DNA of 64,000 nt from the NCBI RefSeq assembly GCF_002127325.2, contig NC_035447.2, positions 32,060,642-32,124,641 of the forward strand, read 5' to 3'. Positions 23,930 through 33,295 of the stretch are shown one piece after another. Origin of the DNA: Helianthus annuus. Lineage: Eukaryota; Streptophyta; Magnoliopsida; Asterales; Asteraceae. Made by a program: the position numbers and the translations under genes. Position 1 is the stretch's first letter. Each line of letters starts with the position of its first letter. Under the pieces are notes generated by a model. The model was not told where the DNA came from. It worked only from the letters and a program-made list of their open reading frames with translations, and did no database searches.

Positions 23930-25686
23930 ACCAAGTGAGCAAGTTCGGAGTTGACGGCTTTTTCGATCCTCTTTTTGGGTTGGAAGCAATTATTGGTATG
24001 GTGACCTTTCTATTCGTGAAACTTACAATACTGGCTTGATTATTCCAGTCTTTTGTTTTTTGGCAAAGGTTGAGGAGGGCAGAAGCTGTGTTTTACCCCT
24101 TCGGTTGCCAAGATCTCTTATGTAGCCTTGGTTAAGGCTGTAAAGTTTATGGTTTTTTCTTGGCTTGGAGGGTTCCGGCCTTCAGGCCTTCTGGAATCCG
24201 AACCTTTGAACCGTTTGCCATAAGAGTCATACTAGAAGCTCCAGTTAAGAGTCTTTTATTTTGTTCTTTGATGTCTACAGCTTATTCTCCTCGAATGTGG
24301 GCTTTAGCCCTTTTAAGTGTTTCTTCAAGGGTTTTGGACAGGCATTTATTAAAGTCTCTTGTGAGACATTTGAAATTTATAGCATTCATGAACCCTGTAA
24401 CCCTAATCTTTTCATTGGCGTAAGTTAAACCTTCCTTCTGGTACCTTTCGGTGAAGTCTCTGAGACTTTCATCGTCATGTTGTTATGGGAAACCTTTGCT
24501 AAAATCGTCAAAGGTCTGAATGCTTTGTTCAGGAAGGTCATTAAACCATATGCGTGGAAACCCTTCAAGGGTTCGTATGAACATGAGGCAACATCCGAGG
24601 TTGGGCCATTTTTCAATTCTTGTTGCCCCGACGAAGGTTTGGAGGTGGTTTTCAACACCATAATAGTATCTTTATCTGGGTTTGAAACTCGTACTCAACA
24701 ATTTGTTTGGGAGAAGCAAGACAAGTTGTTGGGCTTGTAAGGTTTTGAGAGGTATTTTGCTACCCTTGAAGCTGGGTTACCGTTTGAGGTACCCTGGTGA
24801 GTGGTTGGCACTTGGTTGATGTAATTAAGGTTAAAGCCTTGAAGGCTTTCTTTGTCATCATCCACTTTTTACGTGCTGCAAAGGAAATTTTTTCCATCAT
24901 CCGTGTCATCAGCTAGGGCATAAGGTTAAAGCCTTAAAGGCTTTCTGATGGTACTCATGAAAGATGTCATCATCTGTGTCAAAAGGTTAAAGCCTTAAAG
25001 GCTTACTGTATTGTATAAGGCATTCCCATGGATGTGTTCATGACCATACCACGAGCCGAAGGCAGGGTGGCCATGGCTTGTTTTCACGAAGTAGCGATGG
25101 GAGGGAGAACACTTGAAGTTGGTGACTTACCATAATTGATCAAGAGTGGTTTTATGCCCCATAGGTGCACCGGTTGTAACGGGTCGGGAGGTAAATAAGG
25201 GAAAAACGGTTGGACTTGGCCTCCCAAAACCTTAAAGGCTTGAGTGGTTGGTCTGTCACACTAGGACCAACTTCAAGGTAAGATGTGGCTGAACGTGAGC
25301 TGCTTTTAGGAAGAGATGGACGGCCAGGTGATAATGAGGGTTTAGACTCCTCATAATTTAGTCTTATTCTCACCCTTTTTTCCCTTTCTAAGCTCACATG
25401 CTAGTTGAGAAGAAATCTCAGTTGTAAGAAATTTCTAGCTACTCCCTCGGGTGTTAGATCTATGCGTTCCGGTGTATGCATTGCATCGATTTGAGTAGGT
25501 GCAACCCCTGACCGAGATGGGGTTGGTGTTTGAAAAGAAGTGAACTCCGGGAACATATCCCGGTGGAGTACTTCCGGGAGTAGAAGGAAATGTAGATTTG
25601 ACCGGTGAGATCCGACCGGAACTTGGTGTTAAATCGGTGTTGTTAGGAACCTGATTTACCTGACCGAGAGACTCGCCTTCAGACAT
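23930..25686 (-). pseudogene. Ty3 gag, broken
   Basis: The probable start is the ATG complementary to 25686 (MSEGESLGQVN), about 80 bases after the 5' LTR. Gag core pieces include ERYQKEGLTYANEKIRVTGF near 24430 and LSKTLEETLKRAKAHIRGE near 24330. The Cys/His-containing end YCKFHE...GHHTNNC lies near 24020-23975. Gag forms the particle that packages element RNA. Frame changes and stops interrupt it throughout. Short TTAAAGCCTTGAAGGC-type repeats occur at 24820-25010. Confidence 0.7.
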
Positions 25687-25746
25687 GATGTAAAGAGAAA
25701 TTGGAGCTACACAACTGGTCTTGAAGATAAAGTTAGCGGCGTAGCC

Positions 25747-25763
25747 CCACGGTGGGCGCCAAC
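25747..25763 (-). promoter_or_regulatory. Primer binding site of the Ty3 element
   Basis: Immediately inside the 5' LTR the minus strand reads TTGGCGCCCACCGTGGGG. TGGCGCC complements the CCA end of a tRNA and lies where the minus-strand primer anneals. I do not assign the tRNA. Confidence 0.65.
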
Positions 25764-25764
25764 T

Positions 25765-26398
25765 TGTTGATGCAACAAATACAAGACCAAGGCCTGTAGC
25801 GATATCTCTGGGTAAAAGGGTTCAGGGGTTAGATTAGCCTAACGCAGGTCGTGGGGTCCCCCCACGTTTGCAAGACGTGGAGAGAGGTTCACTAGTATTG
25901 TTTTTATCCTCCTTAGATCTTGAGCTGATTAGAAATCAACCCAGAAAGCGATCGTTGGAGAAGATGAATTATTTAGTGTGAAGAAGAGAATCAAGCATGA
26001 AGCTAGTTCTCAAGAGGGAGAAGGAGAATCAGAGAGTTAGGGTGATATCTGCTGATCCTGGGGTGTTTTGTATGGTGAAATGGCCTGCATTTTATAGGGG
26101 AAGGTGTTTCTCAAAGGAGAAACCCGTGACTAGTGAATCTCTGCTTGCAGTGAGGGGTTTGCCCATTTTGGGGGTTGAAGGGTTTGGACCTGCGGACAAA
26201 AGGGTGTGCTCTCCCACATGGTCTGGTTGCAGCTGGGCAGGAGGTTTCATACGTTAAGTGTTGATGTGACAGGACACTGTGCTTGTCCTTTTTACTGTTC
26301 ATGACCGTTGGAACATTTCCGATCCTTTTAACCTTTTAACCTTTTAAGCTGTTGTGTCTCTAATCAGTTTATTCAGGTTTGAGCTACCCCTGTCATCA
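25765..26398 (-). repeat. 5' LTR of the Ty3 element
   Basis: 634 bp, near-identical partner of 16660-17293, followed on the plus strand by the second ATAGG. It should hold the promoter of the minus-strand transcript; I could not place a TATA box with confidence. Confidence 0.92.
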
Positions 26399-26403
26399 AT
26401 AGG

Positions 26404-27369
26404 TAATGTCAAATTACAATTTTATCTCAGGTGTAAAATTACTATTTCGCCCTCGCTTTTGACTTTGTTTTTTTTTTTTTTTCATATAATAGTTATTTAT
26501 TGGTGATGTCAAATTACAATTTTATCTCAGGTGTAAAATTACGATTTCGCCATCGCTTTTGCCCCTTGCTTAAATTTACGATTTTGTCCTCAGTTAAAAA
26601 AATACAATTTTGCCCTCAGTTCAAAATAAAAATATGGTTTTGCCCTCAGCTAGAGTCCTGCCAAATTACGATTTGGTTCCCAGTTTAAAATTACGGTTTT
26701 GCCCCAGCTAAAAATTACGATTTTGCCCGCAGCTAAAATATTACGATTTTGCCCCCATTTCAAAACAAAAAAAATGGTTTTGCCCTCAGTTCAAAATATT
26801 ATTTTACCTCCATTTTAAAATTACGATTTTACCTCCACTAAAAATTGCAATCTTGCCATCGTTTTTTTTCCTTTGGCAAAACCATGGTAGTGTTTTATTT
26901 TTCTTTGTTGGCTTAATTTTGTTTTTATTCATGCCAAACAGCTGCCTAGCACTCGCTAATTGGTCCTCACAAATTATTGTTTTGCCCCCAACTCTAAGTT
27001 ACACGCTTGTCATCGTTTTAGTTAGTTTTTTTTTTATCATAACTATGATACTGTTTTTCTTTAATTGGTTAACTTGATGTGTCTTTTTTAATATCGTGTT
27101 ATAGGTAGCATGTACAACTAACCGACACAAAGGCGTACATGCTATTAACCTAAGAAATACTCGGTTTAGCGCCTCTCCCCCAACGCGGGCGGCACATAAC
27201 TCTGGCCGCCTAACACTGGCTCATTAGTCCTGAAAAATTACAGTTTTGCCCTGAGCCAAAAACTACGGTCTTATCATCGTTTTTTTATAGCAAAATTATA
27301 ATAGTATTTTTTTAATTGATTGAGAATTATTCGACCATTGCCCCGCAACACGGGCGGGGCATCTACTAG
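26404..27369 (+). mobile_element. Helitron-like repeat with 3' terminus
   Basis: The right end carries the hairpin CCCCGcaacaCGGGCGGGG (27341-27359), then ATCTA and CTAG followed by T, a classic Helitron 3' end. The body is a degenerate array of 25-35 bp units of the type ttacgattttgccctcagct (26420-26850 and again 27230-27290). A second GC-rich hairpin-like stretch (ctcccccaacgcgggcggca) is at 27176-27196. The 5' end is probably near 16622-16645, beyond the Ty3 insertion, but no clear TC start was found. Confidence 0.55.
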
Positions 27370-27704
27370 TTGTCTATATAACCGGTCCGGTTACATACTC
27401 TTGAACCAAATTCCCATTCTGGTTCGTTATTGATTTGGTGTCAAGCAGGCTAAGCTTACAAAAAGGATCTGTTTTTAACTTTCTTTTTCCTTTAATATCT
27501 TATATATTATCTTTCAAAAAAAAATATCTTATATATTATTTAGATTCATTTATTACGTTAATATTATATTTTATTTGTTCGTTAATATTTACACTAAAAG
27601 ATAAAGTAGTTCAATATAAAATCACACGTTTATAAAACTGTCGACTAGTGGACCGATAGCAGCCGATTCGGTGTACAATACGGTTACGGGTTATGAAACC
27701 ATTG

Positions 27705-27706
<2 letters not shown>

Positions 27707-27758
<52 letters not shown>

Positions 27759-27842
27759 ATATAGAGCTTTCCATTAAGATTTTTAATATTTTTATTTATT
27801 CATATCTTACAATAAAATTTATTATTATTATTATTATTATTA
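27707..27842. repeat. Two TTA microsatellites
   Basis: TTA runs at 27707-27758 (about 17 units) and 27819-27842 (about 7 units). The second forms the asparagine tail of the small ORF on the minus strand. Confidence 0.9.
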
Positions 27843-28099
27843 TCAAATGTCATAAAATCCAAAATGAGAAACGCACCCAATGCAACGATAACGACAGTCC
27901 ACAATAACAAATACCAAGTCTCATCATCCAAACAATGGAACCTTTCTAACACATACCAAAACTTTCTTTTTTCAGCTTTTCGTCTTTCAGCCATTTCGTC
28001 GAACACTTCATCTGCAACAGGTAATCCACCTTTAATCATTCCACTTTCACACTTCTCAACAATCGAATCTTCCCCCCAATACAACAATTCCACACACAT
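27800..28099 (-). CDS. Possible small single-pass membrane protein, 99 aa
   Basis: A complete minus-strand frame with an acidic and then basic N-terminal half (GGLPVADEVFDEMAERRKAEKR region, residues 24-45) and one hydrophobic segment, WYLLLWTVVIVALGAFLIL (residues 62-80), likely a membrane span. It ends in seven Asn residues and a short tail encoded by a TTA microsatellite, so the true C-terminus may once have been elsewhere. The start at 28099 is the first ATG of the frame. It would be divergent to the ankyrin gene and share its upstream region. I do not recognise the family. The composition looks protein-like, but the evidence is the reading frame alone. Confidence 0.4.
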   Translation of the reverse strand: MCVELLYWGEDSIVEKCESGMIKGGLPVADEVFDEMAERRKAEKRKFWYVLERFHCLDDETWYLLLWTVVIVALGAFLILDFMTFDNNNNNNNKFYCKI

Positions 28100-28519
28100 G
28101 CAGGCACAATCTTTTCTCGTTTGATCAAAATTGAGGTTCTAACTTTTTTCCAATTTGGTATGTAGGTCATCGTTTGATTCGTTTCCTTTTTATCATTAAT
28201 CTTTTTTCATGTGATTCTTCTGTTCATCCGTGATCATGTTACTTTTTGATTGATTTGTAATTATGATGTGTGTTACCTTTATTAGTTGTCATAATATCTT
28301 CAACTGGTTACCCTCACATGCTGTCTGTTACTTGCTTCATTTGTTCATTAATTTCTATTTAATATCAGTAGGGTCTGTATTAATTTGGGGGATGTGCGTT
28401 TTTTAGTTCTTTTAATAGTCTTATGCAGTTCACATGTTCAGTTATTATATTGCTAAGGAGGTAATAAATAAATAAAAATCATAACTTTTCTTCTTGTTCT
28501 TGATTTTGTACTTAAGGGT

Positions 28520-28930
28520 GTTGATCAAGTTTGGTTTTTGGGTTTCGGGTTTCGGTTTTCTTGATGTTTAATGGTCTAACCGATACCGGACCCTTGTAGC
28601 ACTCAGTTTAATCGGTTATTCGGATTTTGGGTTATTCGGGTTTTTGATGTTTAAAGGTCTAACCGATACCTAATCCTAATAATAGTTGGTTTAATCGTTT
28701 TTTGGGTATTCGGGTTTTTGATGTTTAAAGGTCTGACAGATACCCGACCCTAATAGCAGTCGGTTTTCGGGTATTCGTGTTTTGGGTTATTTGTGTTTTT
28801 TTATGTTTAAAGGTCCAACTGATACCCGACCCTGATAACCAAACGATTTATTAAGTTTTCGGGTATTTGGTAACGCATTTGGTTGGGTCGGGTGAAATCG
28901 GGTCGGGCGGGTTAATCAAGTACGGGTAAA
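28520..28930. repeat. Degenerate repeats of a CGGGTTTTCGG motif
   Basis: About four imperfect units of 70-95 bp share tttttgatgtttaaaggtct, aaccgatacccgaccctaat and gtcggttttcgggtattcg. They lie upstream of the ankyrin start codon, possibly in its promoter or a 5' UTR intron. An intron-like acceptor (attgcag) occurs at 28945-28951. Confidence 0.6.
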
Positions 28931-29022
28931 ATCTACAGGCATATATTGCAGGATTTGTATTTAAGTGATTATCTTATTTTAGTTTTTGCTACATTTTCAG
29001 TTGAATTCTACTGATTTTCACA

Positions 29023-31889
29023 ATGCCTCCGACTTATTTTCCTCTGCGGTGGGAGAGCACTGGAGACCAGTGGTGGTACGCGTCCCCGATCGATTGGGCA
29101 GCCGCCAACGGCCACTACGATTTAGTCCGCGAGCTTCTGCGGTTAGACAGTAACCACCTGATCAAACTATCATCACTTAGGCGTATACGCCGCCTCGAGG
29201 TTGTTTGGGATGACGAAGAACAGTTTGATGACGTGGCAAAGAACCGTTCGTCAGTCGTGCAAAAACTGTTACACGAAGGTGATGCGAAAAAGGGGAAGAA
29301 CTCGCTGATCGGGTCGGGTTATGGAGGCTGGCTGCTGTACACTGCTGCATCGGCTGGTGACTTTGATTTCGTTCAAGAATTGCTGCATAAAGACCCGCTT
29401 TTGGTGTTCGGTGAAGGGGAGTATGGTGTGACGGATATATTATACGCTGCTGCGAGGGGTAAGAACACTGAGGTGTTTCGGTTGATTTATGATCTTGCAA
29501 TGTCTCCTAGGTTTATGTGTGGTAATGGCAGAGAATTCGAAGACCATATTGGGGAAATTCCGCCTGCTTATAAGCAGGAAATGAAGAACCGAGCGGTTCA
29601 TGCGTTGGCAAGAGGTGGTAATTTGAGTATTTTGAAGGAGGTTCTTGGTGATTGTTGTGATGAAAAGGTTCTGGGTTATAGAGATATTCATGGGTCAACT
29701 ATCTTGCACACAGCAGCGGGACGAGGACAAGTCGAGGTACATCTTTTTTGTTTTTTATAAACGGTCAATTTTCGTTTAGTTTAACCATTTGATGATTTGC
29801 GTAATCTTTTCATGGGTATATTCTTATTTATTATTTTAGATCATGTAAATTATTTGGATTGCTCTTTAGAAATGACTAAAGGAGTAAAGACGTAAGCTTT
29901 GACCCATTTATGAACGGGTCGATTTGGGTTATGCTTTATTTCTTACAAGTCAAACGGGTTGAAACTTGAAAGTCATTCAAAAGTGTTTCTTTAATGCATA
30001 AAAATTACCATTTCCATCCCTGAGGTTTGGCTAGTTTTGCGACTTTCGTTCAAAGGGGTTTTTTTTTTTGCATCTAGATCCAAATGGTTTGAAATCTTGC
30101 AATTTTCATCCGGCTCGTTAACTCCATCCATTTTTCTCCGTTAAGTCAGGAGTATTTCCGTCTTTTTTTGTTAACTTAAAGGGCAATTCCGTCTTTTTCA
30201 GGGGTATTCGGTCTTTTTACATACAGTGAAAAAGACCGAATTGCTCGTTAAGTTAGCAAAAAAAAAAAGACGGAAATACCCTTGACTCAATGGAGAAAAA
30301 TGGATGGAGTTAATGAGCCGGATGAAAATGACAAGATTTCAAACCTTTTGGATCCACATGCGGAAAAACAAACCTTTGGACGAAAGTTGCACAACTAGCC
30401 AAACCTTAGGGACGAAAATGACATTTTACTCATAAAAATATCTAAATCCTTTTATAGAGTAGATCAAAATTTATGCCCAAAATTCTGAATTTTTCGTGAT
30501 CCGTCCAATGTTAGGACTTAGGCTGTAGGAAATCTTGAAGCCTACACGATATACATGAAAATCAAGTAAAATACAAACATAAAAAAGCTTGAAAATTGGG
30601 TGAAGATCGATATCGAAAACCCAAATGATGAAATTTGTTATAAAATGCAGGTGGTTAAATATCTGGTCTCTACATATGATATCATAAACTCCACCGACAA
30701 ACAAGGCAATACACCACTACACGTCGCAGCTTGCAGAGGCCACATCTCCGTGGTTGACTTTTTGGTCAAAGCATCACCGTCATCTGTACATACCAAAAAC
30801 AATACAGGCGAGACGTTTTTACACACCGCCATTACCGGTTTCCAAACACCAACGTTCAGAAGACTCGACCGCCAGATCGTCCTCATGAAACAACTAGTCT
30901 GCTCAAAATCATTCAATATTGAAGATATCATAAACGCTACGAATAACGAAGGAAGAACGCCTCTTCATCTAGCCATTCACGGCAACATTGATAGTGATCT
31001 AGTGGAATTGATCATGTCCGTTCGTTCAATCAACGTTAATAAACGCGATAATTACGGTATGACCCCGCTTGATCTTCTCAAACATGGGCCCGTTTCGTCT
31101 TCGTCAGAAATCCTCATGCGACAACTCGTTTCGGCTGGCGCGATTTTTAGTAATCCGGATTATTATTCTGCTAGAAAAGTTCTTGCTAATCATTTGAGAA
31201 AAGGGAGTGCGGGTGGAAGCCCGGGAACGACGTTTAGTGTTTCCGATTCCGAGATATTCTTGTACTCCGGAATCGAGACGTCTCCTGGGACACCAACGTT
31301 GACGATGAATGCTGCGGGCCCGGGCCCGAGCACCAGCCCGAGATTAGAAAGGAAGAGTTCGAACAAGAAGAAACATAAAGGGATAAAACGATTCCTACGG
31401 TGGGCGAAAATGAAAAAAACCAGAGATTCGGGCCCCGCCCCGACAACGGAGAAGGAGACTCGGGTTTCTCTAAGGCAGAGATACTCTAAACCCGGGTCGC
31501 CTCCAAACAACAAAAGAACACTTGCTGCTAGGAGTAACAATGCTAGTCCAACTGCAAAGAAGAAACTTGCTTCGGGTTTCGTGAACGGAGTAATGCAAGC
31601 GATGCCACATATGAACCGGCGGTCGCGTTCTAATTCGTTCTCGAGATCGTCCGTGTCTTCACTCAATTCACATATGGGTGTTGATGTTGTGAGCGGGTCT
31701 GGCTCAAACCCGGTGTTCGATGACGGAGTTGCTAGTTCTTCAAATAAAGAACAAGGTGTCGTGCACAGCAGGAAGTCGGTGAATCAGTACTTTTGTTTCG
31801 GCGGGTCCAAACTACCTGTGGAACCCACGGGTTGTGATGAAATGCAACAGCACGAGATCTATGATCGTTACGTTCTATCAACGGCTTAA
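29023..31889 (+). CDS. Ankyrin-repeat protein, two exons, 650 aa
   Basis: Exon 1 is 29023-29736 (donor GTACAT), exon 2 is 30651-31889 (acceptor AAATGCAG), phase 0. The product is 238 + 412 residues. Ankyrin repeats lie at about residues 20-43 (SPIDWAAANGHYDLVRELL), 100-125, 135-160, 190-212, 222-248 (spanning the splice), 256-282, 290-325 and 338-385 (GRTPLHLAIHGN). Such repeats bind other proteins. The C-terminal 270 residues are Ser/Pro-rich with a basic patch (KKKHKGIKRFLRW) and look disordered. I see no PGG domain or membrane span, unlike the ACD6 type. It belongs to a plant ankyrin family whose biochemical role I do not know. The frame is intact, and this is the best-supported host gene here. 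Confidence 0.88.
30006..30430. mobile_element. Mutator-like MITE in the ankyrin intron, long hairpin
   Basis: A 425-bp element whose two arms of roughly 170 bp are inverted copies (ccctgaggtttggctag on the left, ctagccaaaccttaggg on the right). It is flanked by a perfect 9-bp duplication, CATAAAAAT (29997-30005, 30431-30439), the size expected for Mutator-like elements. The transcript of the host gene would fold here into a long double-stranded stem. No coding sequence. Confidence 0.8.
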
Positions 31890-32804
31890 AAAGATTTAGT
31901 GTGTGTTAAGCGGTTAATTCTGTAGCTTGTAATCTTATTTTCCCTTGATGTATAAGGTTGTTTATTTAGCTTTGATAATGAACTTGACCTTGTTTGAATG
32001 CAATGTTTTGTTGCATTTGTAGTTTCATATTTATTGGATGTCAATTTAAATCAAAGGTTAGAATTCAGAGGCCCATAATCATATGCGAGCCTTGGAACTA
32101 GAGGTGCGCAAATCGGTTCTCAAAACCGTATGGAACCAGTTCCAGGCATGGACAAGAGGGTCAAAAACCGGGTATTGCAATGACAGGGTCGGGTATGGAA
32201 CCGGGTTTTGAAGAGGAAGTGACAAGTGAGCTATGATTCGTGTCTATTTTCCCTTGAAAAAGAGGGAGGCCCAAATAAAAAACTAAATTATCTTTCTAAG
32301 CAGAAGGCCCATTGGTCCATTAACGAAATCCGGAAGCAACAGTGGCCTCAAACTATCAATAAGAAAGTTTTTTTTAGGTTCAAAATAATACCCATGCTTG
32401 TATGCATTTGGGCCTAAAATTAATTGGGTCCAATAAGGATTACCAATCCCAACCCAAACCCACTAAACATATGTTCTGTCCAACTTTTGTTTTAATCTGT
32501 TCATCTAAAAAGTTTTGATGTACACGTATATAATAATGATGCACTTATCAGTCGCAACATTGTGTCCAATTTTCAAAAGTTGGCTTGTTGTTATAATGAG
32601 TTTTGATGATTTGTGGATTCAGAAATTTTTTTTTCTAGGGGTGCGAAAAGTATTTAAGGATTTTAGGCTTATAGCTATATAATTTTTTTTTTGTTCGTAG
32701 CGGGTCGGGTCATGTGAAAAAAAAATCAAACTAAATTCATATAATCATTAAAAGCACGTCAAACGTCATTACAAACATATTTAAAGTTGTGTCATACGGA
32801 GTTT
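31890..32804. other. 3' flank of the ankyrin gene and intergenic DNA
   Basis: The first 150 bases are T-rich and contain TGTA- and AATGAA-like plant 3'-end signals. 32090-32240 has degenerate motifs of the gaaccggttccag type. No further gene seen. Confidence 0.45.
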
Positions 32805-33292
32805 CATTTTTTATATCTATCCATAACATCGTCTAAAGAGACTTTTCTAAGCAAGTCTTTCTTAATATAACACATACAACTATCATTTAAATTCTCATCG
32901 TCACTCCGATTGTGTAAGTCGGTCTTCACGTGCTTCATTGCGGAAAAACATCTTTCAACAGTTGCAGTTGCGATGGGTAATACGAGAACAAGCTTCAAAA
33001 AACGATATACCAATGTAAATGATAGATAAATCTTTGTTGAAACCATTAACTTTACAGGACTTGATAAACCATCCAAGTTGGCAAATTGTGTATCACTTTT
33101 CATATGATTAATAAATGTCGTGAGTTGAACCTGAAGCCTTTTATTTTCGGTTTTATCGAAATCATATGGATACATCTCAGCTAGTATTTGTATTTTTGGA
33201 ATGTCAAACCCACTAAAATTATCACACAACTCAAACAACTCATACAAACAAGTATGTCCGATGTTGCCATATTAAAACAGTTCTTAAACTCT
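32805..33292 (-). pseudogene. hAT transposase, C-terminal dimerisation region
   Basis: The open frame 33247-32804 contains LVLPIATATVERCFSAMK, followed by NDSCMCYIKKDLL. This is the conserved hAT C-terminal dimerisation domain of TTF/ZMYM-type hAT transposases. Upstream, MATSDILVCMSCL links it to the piece beyond the Harbinger element, with a frame change between. It would dimerise the transposase in the nucleus. Confidence 0.82.
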
Positions 33293-33295
33293 TAA

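Larger units (their letters stand above)
16660..26398 (-). mobile_element. Full-length Ty3/gypsy retrotransposon, Tat-like
   Basis: Two 634-bp LTRs (16660-17293 and 25765-26398) differ at only two positions and are flanked by ATAGG on both sides (16655-16659, 26399-26403). On the minus strand the order is LTR, primer site, gag, reverse transcriptase, RNase H, integrase, an ORF on the opposite strand, purine tract, LTR. The integrase-last order is Ty3/gypsy. An antisense ORF between integrase and 3' LTR is typical of the Tat lineage (Grande, Retand). All coding parts carry stops and frameshifts despite the near-identical LTRs. Confidence 0.9.

Noticed and set aside
31190..31666. 158-codon minus-strand frame
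   Set aside because: Lies opposite the coding exon of the ankyrin gene and has no motif; a shadow frame.
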